Assembly: GCF_002368195.1 (NCBI RefSeq)
Contig: NZ_AP018178.1
Location: 9,072,645-9,136,644, forward strand
Direction of reading: 5' to 3'
Length of the DNA stretch: 64,000 nucleotides
Source of the DNA: Calothrix sp. NIES-2100
GTDB taxonomy: Bacteria > Cyanobacteriota > Cyanobacteriia > Cyanobacteriales > Nostocaceae
Numbering within the stretch: the first letter of the stretch is position 1; the number at the start of each line of letters is the position of its first letter. The position numbers and the translations under genes were made by a program. The notes under the pieces were generated by a model that did no database searches, was not told the DNA's origin, and saw nothing but the letters and a program-made list of their open reading frames with translations. Shown piece by piece: positions 36,278 through 44,756 of this stretch.

Positions 36278-37372
36278 GTGAGAATTGAGAGACTGATACT
36301 ATACATATTATCAGGTATTATTGCTGCTTTGGTAAGTTGGAATTTTAGTCAGATTATTTTGGGAATAGCGCGAATTATAAGTAGTGGTACTCTGCCATTT
36401 AGACCAGATTTTATTTTATTACCTGTTCTAGCATTTTTCTTTGCTATTACTATGGTAGCTACAGAGATATTTCTCAGCAACCCAACTCGATATAGAAATA
36501 ATTTTCAGACACTACGCAGCTATTTTATCAAAACTATATTGTGGAGTGCGATCGCGGGCATAGTTGCCGCAATTTCTACTTTTATTTTATACGAAGTAAC
36601 GCGCTTATCAGCGGAGAACATCAAGCGGATTGCTTGGTGCATTATTGGATTATGCACAGGAATATGTGAAGGCTTAAGCTGGCGATCGCGCAGTGTAGAA
36701 GGCTTAACTAATCAAGGAAATAAACGAATTAACAACACAATTTTGTTTGGTAGTCTGGCTGGATTTACTGCTGCTTTAATTATTGAGAAACTATCTCAAA
36801 ATAAAACTTTGCCCAAAGAATATAATGAACCATTTGGTTTCTTAGTTTTCGGTTTTATTCTGGGATTATTGTTGTATTTTGCTACTTCCCCAACTAGCCA
36901 AGTAGCCTTACGCGCAGGTGAAGGGCTAGAATCGATTAATCCCAAGGTAATTGAGGAAGAAATTAAGAACGGATTCATCCGCGATCGCCCTAAATTAAAA
37001 CCAAGAGGTGCATTCCAATTTGTAATTGAACCAGCAGACGAAGGAACTAATGCTAAAGAACCTGATGTGATTGAAGAAGGGTTATCTATTCAATTACCAG
37101 CTGGGAGAATTATTACAATTGGTGGTAGCACTGAGGATGACATCTATCTACCGCAAATACCTCCCCAATGTGCAGTAATTCAAGTCAAAATTCCCTACGC
37201 TGAGATTACTTGTCATCATACAAGTGTGGTTGAACTTTATCCTAAACCAAGGAAGAAATCCCAAAATTTTAAATACACTCTCTGGCATAATCAAATTATC
37301 ACCTTTAAAAATCCAGATGGTGAAGAATTTTATCGGTTTGTTTTCTATGATCGCTTCCTCGATCCGCAATAA
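36278..37372 (+). CDS. Multi-pass membrane protein with C-terminal cytosolic beta domain
   Basis: 364 residues from a GTG with AGAGG upstream. About six hydrophobic helices occupy residues 1-205 (ILSGIIAALVSWNFSQIILG, LPVLAFFFAITMVATEIFL, ILWSAIAGIVAAISTFILY and others). The last ~110 residues form a soluble beta domain: LPAGRIITIGGSTEDDIYLP recalls the start of an FHA domain (G-R-x-x-x-I-G), but the Ser/His phosphopeptide residues are not evident, so FHA-like is tentative. Its end overlaps the vWA gene by 26 bp. Confidence 0.7.
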   Translation: MRIERLILYILSGIIAALVSWNFSQIILGIARIISSGTLPFRPDFILLPVLAFFFAITMVATEIFLSNPTRYRNNFQTLRSYFIKTILWSAIAGIVAAISTFILYEVTRLSAENIKRIAWCIIGLCTGICEGLSWRSRSVEGLTNQGNKRINNTILFGSLAGFTAALIIEKLSQNKTLPKEYNEPFGFLVFGFILGLLLYFATSPTSQVALRAGEGLESINPKVIEEEIKNGFIRDRPKLKPRGAFQFVIEPADEGTNAKEPDVIEEGLSIQLPAGRIITIGGSTEDDIYLPQIPPQCAVIQVKIPYAEITCHHTSVVELYPKPRKKSQNFKYTLWHNQIITFKNPDGEEFYRFVFYDRFLDPQ

Positions 37373-38729
37373 CAAGCTAAGCTTATTAGCGATTCTCTTA
37401 ACCTGGATACCTACTCCCACATTAGCTGCTAATGGTTCTGTGGAAATTCTTAATTATAAAACCGATGGCGATCGCGTGATTCTAAAGGTAAGAGTACTAG
37501 ACTCAGAAAATCAGCCTGTTTCTAGTCTGAGTCGCGAGAATTTTCAAATTAAAACAGTTGATGAGCAAGGTAAAGCAGCAAGTTTCCCCGCAGTTCAAGT
37601 CATCTCCCCAGAACTTTCCCAACCAGATCCTGCCAAGATCGTTATTTTGCTAGATATGAGTGGTAGTATGCAGCAAAGAGATGCTAACAAAGTCAGGAAA
37701 CTCAATGGCGCAACCCAAGCAATCCGAGAAATTTTACAAGAGCTAAGAAAGCAGAAATTACCTTATCAAATTGCCATTGTACCTTTTGGATTTTCACCTT
37801 CAGAAAAACTGTGTTCGATAGTTTATGATGTCAGCCAAAACAAAATCAAAAACAGTTTTCGCGATATCAAAGATACTAATCTCGACAATGAAATTACTGA
37901 ACTAGCTAGCCAGAATGTATGTGCTGCAACAAATCTCTATCAACCAGTCGAGTCAGCGGTGAAGTTTTTAAGTACTTCTGGAAATTCCCTACAACCTCAA
38001 GAAAAAACAGATCCTCGACTCGCAGTAATTTTACTATCCGATGGCTACCATGTGGTTGATCGCGCTCACGAACAGCAGCAGTTTGATAGTTTAAGGAAGG
38101 TTTTGCAAACATACAGTACTAAGGTTACAGTTCACACCATTGGGTATGGAGAAACTTTAGAGGAATTACGCGATCGCACCAAATGTTCCCTCAAAGATAG
38201 CGAATTAACAGTTAATAACGTCAGCACAATTTGTAAACTACCCAAGCTGACATCTGAGGAATTTATATTTGAAGCCATGCAATTAATTAAGGGAACAGAT
38301 AATCAGTATGCGCCTCCTACTACCGATCTCAATACATTTATTGTTGATGAGCAAAGACTCAATGATATAGCCAAAGCTACAGGCGGATTATATAAGTTTT
38401 CTAAAAATTCACAGGATGTCGCAAATAGTTTAATTACTTTCTTTAAAACTCTCAGAGAGTATGAAGTAACATATCAACAGAAAGATGCCAAACAAGCAAC
38501 ACAATACAAAACTATCGTCACTGTTACTTCTCAAGAAAGAAATTTTAAGTTCTCTTCTCCAGAAAAGCTTATTCGACTCAACAATATAGGATTTCAAGCT
38601 GCACTTTCTTTACAGAATTACCTGATTGTCATAGCAATCACTGTGGGTTTTGCTATAACTTGGTTTCTGATTTTCTGGCGCTGGACTAGTCAACTGAGAT
38701 CCGATTCTGAAAGAGCTATCAACAATTAA
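37347..38729 (+). CDS. Membrane-anchored von Willebrand factor A protein
   Basis: 460 residues from the ATG at 37347; a longer frame starts inside the preceding gene and lacks a signal. N-terminal signal peptide (NNKLSLLAILLTWIPTPTLA) with cleavage near ALA/AN; a small beta domain; vWA domain with the MIDAS motif VILLDMSGSMQQRD (DxSxS, ~100) and the conserved ILLSDGYH; C-terminal transmembrane helix (YLIVIAITVGFAITWFLIF, ~430-450) and a short basic tail. The vWA domain thus faces the periplasm and may bind a ligand through Mg2+. Last gene of the rightward island. Confidence 0.85.
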   Translation: MIASSIRNNKLSLLAILLTWIPTPTLAANGSVEILNYKTDGDRVILKVRVLDSENQPVSSLSRENFQIKTVDEQGKAASFPAVQVISPELSQPDPAKIVILLDMSGSMQQRDANKVRKLNGATQAIREILQELRKQKLPYQIAIVPFGFSPSEKLCSIVYDVSQNKIKNSFRDIKDTNLDNEITELASQNVCAATNLYQPVESAVKFLSTSGNSLQPQEKTDPRLAVILLSDGYHVVDRAHEQQQFDSLRKVLQTYSTKVTVHTIGYGETLEELRDRTKCSLKDSELTVNNVSTICKLPKLTSEEFIFEAMQLIKGTDNQYAPPTTDLNTFIVDEQRLNDIAKATGGLYKFSKNSQDVANSLITFFKTLREYEVTYQQKDAKQATQYKTIVTVTSQERNFKFSSPEKLIRLNNIGFQAALSLQNYLIVIAITVGFAITWFLIFWRWTSQLRSDSERAINN

Positions 38730-38747
38730 GTAAACCAGTGTGATTAA

Positions 38748-39227
38748 CTAAGGAGCTACATTATTTATTTTGAATCCGTGAGGCTTGCAGTAATCGTTAA
38801 AAGATATTAATAGGTTTTGCTCTTCGGGAATAGATAGTTTTATTATATTCAAACTACTGTATCTATTGTCAGTATTTATATCTATCTTAGCTGGTTTGAG
38901 AATATTTGAGCCAGCAACCGTATATTTATTATACAAGTTAATAAACTTACTTTGAAAATTCACAAGTGACTTGTCGTTAAATTGTGGTTGATTCTTGATT
39001 ATTTTAGCAGCTTTTTGAGAAATATTGATAAATTTTGTGAGTGTCTCTTTATCAAATTTTGAACTTTGCTTCAATTTCTGATTTTCGTCAACAACAGTTT
39101 GCATCACTTGGGTGAATCTTTGGCATTGATCCTTAGTACTCTCAGTTTTATCGCCGCAACCTGCTAATAGAAAAGTATTTGCTATCACGATCGCCGAATA
39201 AAGATATTTTTCTTGCAGTTTAGACAC
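38748..39227 (-). CDS. Putative lipoprotein, unknown function
   Basis: 159 residues. The N-terminus SAIVIANTFLLAGCGDKTES is a lipoprotein signal with lipobox LAGC. The rest is soluble, helical and Lys/Gln-rich, with two further Cys residues (DQCQRF and DYCKPHG). No family recognised. It is convergent with the vWA gene (18 bp between stops), so it belongs to a different transcript and may or may not be functionally linked. Confidence 0.65.
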   Translation of the reverse strand: MSKLQEKYLYSAIVIANTFLLAGCGDKTESTKDQCQRFTQVMQTVVDENQKLKQSSKFDKETLTKFINISQKAAKIIKNQPQFNDKSLVNFQSKFINLYNKYTVAGSNILKPAKIDINTDNRYSSLNIIKLSIPEEQNLLISFNDYCKPHGFKINNVAP

Positions 39228-39329
39228 AGCAATACTTCTAACTAATACAATTAGTTTTATTTTATGCTAAAAGCACTAACATTTTCAAGATATAATTAAG
39301 TAAACTTTCACTTGCTATAAATTATCAAA

Positions 39330-39851
39330 ATGCCTGAGTACACTTTGATTATTCGAGATATACTGGCAGGAAATAAAGAAGTAGTCGTAGACTCTATAGT
39401 TCTGTCAGGACTTTATGAGCAGCACCCCAAAGACTTTTTTGAATCTCAAACTGTAGTCGGATTAGCTAACCGAGAAATATTACGCAAAAACTTACAAGAA
39501 AAGCTTTATAGATCCGAAATTAGCGCTGATATTTTAGAGTATATTATTGCTGAGTGGTGTCAAGGTATTAAGGAGCATTACAAAAGACGTTTTATGTTGC
39601 CTCTAGAAATACCATACACCCAATCATCCATTGTAGCCAATCCTATTGAAACAAAGACTCCACAGCATACAGAAATACCTAACCCAAATATAAAAGTTGT
39701 CGATCGAAAAAAATCCGGTATTTCCTCTTTGACGAAAAAGCAAGAGCTAGAAAAGCAAGATACTAAGTCTGAAAATACATCACAGTCTGTTCAAGAAACA
39801 GAACCGCAAATCAGTTCACGCGCTGCAACAGATAAGTGGAGCATAGATTGA
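39330..39851 (+). CDS. Hypothetical protein with disordered C-terminus
   Basis: 173 residues. The first ~95 (MPEYTLIIRDILAGNKEV, EILRKNLQEKLYRSEISADI, CQGIKEHYKRRFMLP) look folded and helical; the rest is Ser/Thr/Glu/Lys-rich and probably disordered. No recognised domain or signal. It is divergent from the lipoprotein gene. Coding style (codon use, low complexity confined to the tail) supports a real gene, but I cannot name a function. Confidence 0.55.
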   Translation: MPEYTLIIRDILAGNKEVVVDSIVLSGLYEQHPKDFFESQTVVGLANREILRKNLQEKLYRSEISADILEYIIAEWCQGIKEHYKRRFMLPLEIPYTQSSIVANPIETKTPQHTEIPNPNIKVVDRKKSGISSLTKKQELEKQDTKSENTSQSVQETEPQISSRAATDKWSID

Positions 39852-39898
39852 GCTACTGTAAAATAGCCTGTCTTTATTTGGCTATATAAAAAGTAACT

Positions 39899-40425
39899 TT
39901 GCGAACATTAATTATTGACAACAATGACTCTTATACCTTTAATCTGTACCAAATGATTGCCGAGGTTAATGGGGAACTACCTCTGGTAATTTGTAACGAT
40001 CGCCTGATTGGGATGAAGTTAAATAAATTCCATTTGACAATATTGTGATTTCTCCTGGGCCTGGTCGTCCAGAAAATTCAGCCGATTTTGGCATCTGCCG
40101 AGAGATAATTGGAAAAGCGGATGTCCCCTTGTTGGGAGTTTGTCTGGGTCATCAAGGACTTGGCTACTTATATGGCGGTAGAGTAATTCATGCACCGGAA
40201 GTGCGACACGGTAGAAGGTTTGGGGAAATAGCGATCGCCTGTTTATCTCCAGAAAGGTTTTTGCAGATTGATCGCCTAGGTTAGGTAGAAACTAAGCCAA
40301 TTAAGGGAACCCTACTCAAAGCTAAAGCCTTAATTCAGGCTATGGAGTTGACAATATACGGAACTTGTGCAGAAGCAAGCGATCGCATCTTCTCCGAATT
40401 GGAAAAATGTTGGCAACACATCTAG
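39899..40425 (+). pseudogene. Remnant of aminodeoxychorismate synthase (pabAB-type fusion)
   Basis: It starts (TTG 39899) RTLIIDNNDSYTFNLYQMIA, the classic N-terminus of the glutamine amidotransferase half. After NDRL a frameshift occurs near 40010, then ISPGPGRPEN and VPLLGVCLGHQGLGYLYGG (with the catalytic Cys region) continue in another frame. After PEVRHGR the frame ends at about 40284, and a short piece ETKPIKGTLLKAK, the chorismate-binding motif of the synthase half, follows in a different frame to 40425. Most of the ~700-residue enzyme is thus deleted. The intact folate-pathway gene must be elsewhere. It lies between the end of the GTPase/vWA region and a small HTH gene. Confidence 0.85.
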
Positions 40426-40602
40426 GTTGGAAATTGGACATTGGGCATGGGGCATTGGGCATGAGGCATTAGACTCCTCTGCCTCTTCTGCTCCCCTGCC
40501 CCTATTTTCAACTCAGCCAAAATCTTATCAAAATGTGATATTATATCTAATCGCTTTGATTCCGCTATATTGTAAATATTTAGAAATTCCTGCTCTCAAA
40601 CA

Positions 40603-41022
40603 ATGCCAGCAAGGTTGCAAATAAAAGCTGAAGATTGCTCCCCTTTAGGACGATTCATTCTTCAATACTTGGAAGAACAAGGTATCAGTATGAACCGTTT
40701 GGCGGATTTGTCTGGTGTTCCTCAACCTCGACTTAGAGGTGCTTGCTTTAAGGGAACCTGTCCTACGCCTGAAACCTTGAGGAAACTGGCTAGAGTTATG
40801 GGAAAACATCACTTGGAGCTTTATACCCTAGCATACGAAGCCAGAATTGAGAAGCTTCCCGAAGACGCAGATGATATTTCCCTGGATATCTTGATGCGGG
40901 ATTTATTTGAGACTGCAAGAGAACTGGGATTAACCGTTCCCAAAGTCCGTCCTTCTAAAGCCAAAATCCGCAAAGCTTTGCTGGAACTCGGATTTCACGC
41001 CGAAAATGATGAATGTGCCTGA
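40603..41022 (+). CDS. XRE-like helix-turn-helix protein
   Basis: 139 residues. HTH_3/XRE-like motif in ISMNRLADLSGVPQPRLRGA (~28-47), then ETLRKLARVMG, the third helix of the domain; the C-terminal part is helical (LDILMRDLFETARELGLTVP). Probably a DNA-binding regulator; target unknown. The start ATG at 40603 is followed by ARLQIKAEDCSPL. It is bordered upstream by a pseudogene and downstream by repeat DNA. Confidence 0.7.
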   Translation: MPARLQIKAEDCSPLGRFILQYLEEQGISMNRLADLSGVPQPRLRGACFKGTCPTPETLRKLARVMGKHHLELYTLAYEARIEKLPEDADDISLDILMRDLFETARELGLTVPKVRPSKAKIRKALLELGFHAENDECA

Positions 41023-41034
41023 ACAGGGATGAGG

Positions 41035-41118
41035 GATGAGGGGGGCAAGGGGGCAAGGGGGACAAGGGAGACAAGGGAGACAAATGACTGTTGCCCAATG
41101 CCCAATGCCCAATGCCCA
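41035..41118. repeat. Repeat block (ggggcaa / gggagacaa / cccaatg heptamers)
   Basis: Consecutive gggggcaag, gggagacaa and cccaatg units, as at 20.1 and 30.75 kb. It separates the convergent HTH gene and cpcG. Confidence 0.7.
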
Positions 41119-41161
41119 TAAAAAAGCGTATGCCGGATCTTGATTCAGATGCGACATACGC
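41119..41161 (-). terminator. Terminator of cpcG
   Basis: GCGTATG and CATACGC arms, with extra pairing inside, are followed on the minus strand by six T. It starts 24 bp after the cpcG stop. Confidence 0.75.
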
Positions 41162-41184
41162 GATGCTAGACTTGTTAGTCCGGC

Positions 41185-41940
41185 TTACTTACGACGATAT
41201 GGTACTGATTTTTCGATATCAATATTTTGTACTGATAGCCGCTGAGGTACGTTACCTTGTGGGTTGATACTCTGCGCCATACTCAGGAACAGAGCTGGGT
41301 TACCTGCTGTGGGCTTTCTATCTGGAGCAGCATAGCTGCGCACAGTAGTTTGCCAAATCACTTGTGGGAAGCCCAACTGACCACGATGGTATGCATCGTA
41401 ACGAGGAGACTTGATGTTGAAAGGCAGTTCACCTTCTGTCCGACCGGGTAGTACCCGACGACGTTGGTAAGGTACTGTATCGTACCCAAAGGCTTCGAGG
41501 TACTCCTCAGTGTTGAGTAGGTCATCGACAAAGCCTTTAATACCCTTTGTCGCTACGACAATCGACCAAGCAATCTTTTCTCTGTTATTATAAACATCAC
41601 GACCAAGAACCCGCTGAACTGTCTGTTCGACAAAACGATAGTTGCTGTTTAGGTCGTAGAAACTGCGCTTATAAGTATTAGATAGCAGCAAGCCGCGAAT
41701 GAAGTCGCGCACTGTGATTTGACCACTGCGGAGCTGGGACTCTAAGAAACGCTCGCGATCAGCAGCAAAGGCATGGAAGAAAATCTGACGATAGGCTGCT
41801 TCAATCAGAATGTCCAAGTCTGTTGCGGAAAGCAGGTTTTCTGTAGAGAAGACCCGGGGTTGCTCATCTCCAGGAACTTCATAACTTGCTACACGCTGGT
41901 TTTGAGAAATAGGGGAATATTCTAAAAGAGGAATTGCCAC
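41185..41940 (-). CDS. cpcG: Phycobilisome rod-core linker CpcG
   Basis: Linker that joins phycocyanin rods to the allophycocyanin core. 251 residues from GTG (MAIPLLEYSPISQNQRV). The Pfam00427 linker domain (~25-175) has FHAFAADRERFLESQLRSGQ and RSGQITVRDFIRGLLLS; the C-terminus is hydrophilic (no membrane helix), unlike the second rod-core linker at 45.2 kb. Downstream of cpcD on the same strand, 205 bp apart. Other cpc genes (cpcBA) are outside the window. Confidence 0.93.
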   Translation of the reverse strand: MAIPLLEYSPISQNQRVASYEVPGDEQPRVFSTENLLSATDLDILIEAAYRQIFFHAFAADRERFLESQLRSGQITVRDFIRGLLLSNTYKRSFYDLNSNYRFVEQTVQRVLGRDVYNNREKIAWSIVVATKGIKGFVDDLLNTEEYLEAFGYDTVPYQRRRVLPGRTEGELPFNIKSPRYDAYHRGQLGFPQVIWQTTVRSYAAPDRKPTAGNPALFLSMAQSINPQGNVPQRLSVQNIDIEKSVPYRRK

Positions 41941-42145
41941 GAATACAAAATCTCCCTTTCCTTTATGAAATCTTACAAAGTTCTCATAATCATAAAGGAC
42001 AAGGGGGACATTATTCGATTTAGTTTAATAAAAATTACATAACTTAATTGAATCAGTCAGGTTTCTTGCCGTAAGCCGTCTCTGGGGATTACCTAATTTT
42101 CAAAGACCCAATAGAAAATTTACGGCAATCAGATTTTTTCTCAAC

Positions 42146-42427
42146 CTAGCGTCTACTACCACCACGGTAAGGCACGGCGCTGGGATTAGCGATCGCCAAA
42201 TTTAACGGCTCAATGTTGACAATTTTGCCACCTTGACGGCTAATGCGTTGCATTTCTTGATTCATTCGATTGTAGGGCACAGTGATAAATACGCTACCAC
42301 TATGGCGAATGCCGAATTGATTGTTGACAGTTTCTGAAGTTTGCCGCAAGCCTACAACTTCGTAAAGAAATACTCGACTAGCAGATGCAGAAAGGCTATT
42401 AGTGCCATGTTTAGTTTGACCGAACAT
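42146..42427 (-). CDS. cpcD: Phycobilisome small linker CpcD
   Basis: 93 residues; MFGQTKHG and then SASASRVFLYEVVGLRQTSE and GSVFITVPYNRMNQEMQRI are the CpcD domain, ending with GGKIVNIEPL. CpcD caps the distal end of phycocyanin rods. It is upstream of cpcG on the same strand, but without cpcBA or cpcC beside it. The C-terminal ~15 residues (VPYRGGSRR) are longer than usual. The assignment is firm by domain. Confidence 0.9.
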   Translation of the reverse strand: MFGQTKHGTNSLSASASRVFLYEVVGLRQTSETVNNQFGIRHSGSVFITVPYNRMNQEMQRISRQGGKIVNIEPLNLAIANPSAVPYRGGSRR

Positions 42428-42948
42428 TAGTTCTCTTATCTCCCCTGTATGAGTTTTGCGGAATGCTACTTACTGATTAAGTCAAAAGTTAAAAACAAGA
42501 CGAACACAATTTATCTTCGATGCCAGCAAGTAGCAGTGATTAAAAAATTCAGTATCTGGCTGTAAATTCAGTAAATATTGTAATTAAAATCACTGCAAAA
42601 CATTCTAGCCAAGAATTGAAAAATTGCCACCCACAAAGCGAAAATTTTGTCAGTGTAGGGGTTTGGAGCCAAGAAAACTCGATGACAATTCTTTGATCCT
42701 TACCTTGAACTGTGTATTACCCGAATCTTGCTCAAAATTTGCCAGAGTTTTCACTCAAGTGTTTTCTTACACTGATTCGTTGCTGTTTAATTCTCAATAA
42801 AACCCTAATTTTAGCGAGAAGATTAAAAGCTAAATTGTCAAGTATGCCTGAACCCACAGTGTTGAATATGGTTACCAAACAAGAGTTTTCAGATTGTAAA
42901 GAAAGATGCAGAGGTTCACTCTTGTGGATCAGATCATGATATTTAACT
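42428..42948. other. Intergenic region upstream of cpcD and downstream of ccaS
   Basis: About 520 bp, AT-rich, holding the cpcD promoter. I found no match to the CcaR G-box (CTTTNCNATTT repeats) or the TTGCACA-type L-box on either strand. A 75-codon plus-strand ORF at 42712-42939 has no family features and is probably chance. Confidence 0.5.
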
Positions 42949-44691
42949 TTAATTTGATAATGGGACTGTGACTAAGCAAGTTGTACCAATTCCCACCTCA
43001 CTGATAACGCGAATGGTTCCTTGATGTAAGTCCACACATTTTTTCACTACGACTAATCCCAGTCCTGTACCGGGAATAGTTCGGACATTCTTACCGCGAT
43101 GAAACGGTTCAAATAACTGCTTTTGATCCTCTTGTGACATACCAATTCCCCGATCCTGCACTGCAAGGATCATCTGATTTGACTGAAACTCCAAGCTCAG
43201 ATTGACAATCCCACCTTGTGGAGAATACTTAATGGCATTTGATAGCAAATTAGACAGCATGGAGCGCAATAACTTTTCATCCAGACAAACAAGCACGGAT
43301 TTTCCCTGACAAGTAAAGCTGAGGTTATGCTGACTACCTACACTTTCGCGCATTTCGTCCAGAAAATCCCGACAATATAGTTCTAAATCCAAGGGTTGAG
43401 GATTAAATGCCAGTTTTCCAGTTTCGGCGCGATTGATAGTTAAAATATCGTCGAGTAACTGCACCATATGCTTGACGGAGTCTTGAATCCGGCGCAGGTT
43501 TCGCAGCCTTTTTTCGGAAATATCCCATTCATCTCGACAGGTTTCTAGGACTTGAGCTGCTGCTAGGGCGGTGCTTAGGGGAGTGCGAAATTCATGGGAA
43601 GCCATTGAGAAGAATCGGGTTTTCAGGGCGCTGAGTTCTTTCTCTCTTTCCAGCGCCAAGCGAATTTCATCGAGTCGCTTCCATTGTGTGATGTCGCGAG
43701 CATTCACGATAATCTGGAGAGTGGCGACACTGTCCACAAATGGCTGACTGATGGCTTCTAATATTCGCCAAGAACCATTTTGATGGCGATAGCGGAACTC
43801 AATGGGGCGCGTTAGTTCGGGACTGGGGATTGTATTTGTGAGGCGATCGCGCGTGATCATCAAATCATCCGGATGAACCAGTTCTATCACATTCTTGCCC
43901 AAAGTTACCTCAGTGCGCTGATGTTCGGCAATTTCTGCCCGTAGTTCAGCCGTGCGTTGTTGCACTCGCAGTTCCAATTCAGTGTTGAGTTGCTGGAGTT
44001 GGGTGTAGAGTTGGGATTGTTGAATTGCGATCGCCACTTGCGTTGCTAGTTGCTGCATCAATTCCACTTCCCAAGCTTCCCATTGGCGTGGATAACTGCA
44101 CTGATGCGCAATCAATAATCCCCAGAGATAGGAAACAGAATCAAGGCTTTCCTGGCGGTTTTCGTGGATAATCGGCACAACCAATTTCGCCTGTACGCCA
44201 AACTGCTTGACAAAGTCTACCAAACAAGGCTGGATATCTGCCTGCTCAACGTTGGTAATCGTGCGGGTTTTCCCCAAAGAGTAGGCTTGATGGTACTCTT
44301 TAGGAAACACCTCCTCCGGGAATATTTGCCCTAAAACCTGGGGGTAAGGCGGTAAAACTGTTTCGTGAATCGCGCTACCGGTGCCATTATTCCACAGACG
44401 GTAAATGAGAACGCGATCAACTTGGAGAAAGCGCTGGACTTCGGCCACCGTTGTTGCTAACACCTGATCGAGCGCCAGAGATTGGCGAATTTGCTGGGCG
44501 ATTTGCGTCACCAACCGTTCGCGATCGCTTTGGTGTCGCAACAATATCTCTGCCCGCTGACGCTGCAAAATCTGTCGTTGCAATAAATAGTATATGCCCA
44601 AGAGCAACAAAATACTCATTCCAATACCAACGCCATAGCGGCTGAGGATGTTGGCACAATAGGTAACACCAAACTGCTTCAGGGAGAGCAT
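42949..44691 (-). CDS. ccaS: Cyanobacteriochrome-type sensor kinase, CcaS-like
   Basis: 580 residues: membrane helix (MSILLLLGIYYLL, ~25-37), then a GAF domain (~70-230) of cyanobacteriochrome type with Cys156 in ADIQPCLVDFVKQFGVQAKL, the likely bilin-binding Cys, and YLWGLLIAHQCSYPRQW. Next comes a partial PAS: TEVTLGKNVIELVHPDDL joins the linker directly to the middle of a PAS, so its first half is missing. HisKA has FFSMASHEFRTPLS (His near 363); HATPase_c has NLLSNAIKYSP, DRGIGM and GTGLGLVVVKK. Neighbours are cpcL, a cpeR remnant, a G-box and ccaR, the known CcaS/CcaR setting for green/red sensing. RcaE-like assignment is the alternative. Confidence 0.82.
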   Translation of the reverse strand: MLSLKQFGVTYCANILSRYGVGIGMSILLLLGIYYLLQRQILQRQRAEILLRHQSDRERLVTQIAQQIRQSLALDQVLATTVAEVQRFLQVDRVLIYRLWNNGTGSAIHETVLPPYPQVLGQIFPEEVFPKEYHQAYSLGKTRTITNVEQADIQPCLVDFVKQFGVQAKLVVPIIHENRQESLDSVSYLWGLLIAHQCSYPRQWEAWEVELMQQLATQVAIAIQQSQLYTQLQQLNTELELRVQQRTAELRAEIAEHQRTEVTLGKNVIELVHPDDLMITRDRLTNTIPSPELTRPIEFRYRHQNGSWRILEAISQPFVDSVATLQIIVNARDITQWKRLDEIRLALEREKELSALKTRFFSMASHEFRTPLSTALAAAQVLETCRDEWDISEKRLRNLRRIQDSVKHMVQLLDDILTINRAETGKLAFNPQPLDLELYCRDFLDEMRESVGSQHNLSFTCQGKSVLVCLDEKLLRSMLSNLLSNAIKYSPQGGIVNLSLEFQSNQMILAVQDRGIGMSQEDQKQLFEPFHRGKNVRTIPGTGLGLVVVKKCVDLHQGTIRVISEVGIGTTCLVTVPLSN

Positions 44692-44756
44692 CGGGGCGTA
44701 AGGCTGATGGTGGCTACTTTTCTATTATCGGCAAAATGGGGAAGCAAACAATTATT

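Noticed and set aside
40367..40624. 85-codon ORF between the pabAB remnant and the HTH gene
   Set aside because: Made largely of gcattgg-type repeat and the 3' remnant of pabAB in a wrong frame.
42712..42939. 75-codon plus-strand ORF upstream of cpcD
   Set aside because: No motifs, poor start context, in an intergenic region with promoter function for cpcD.
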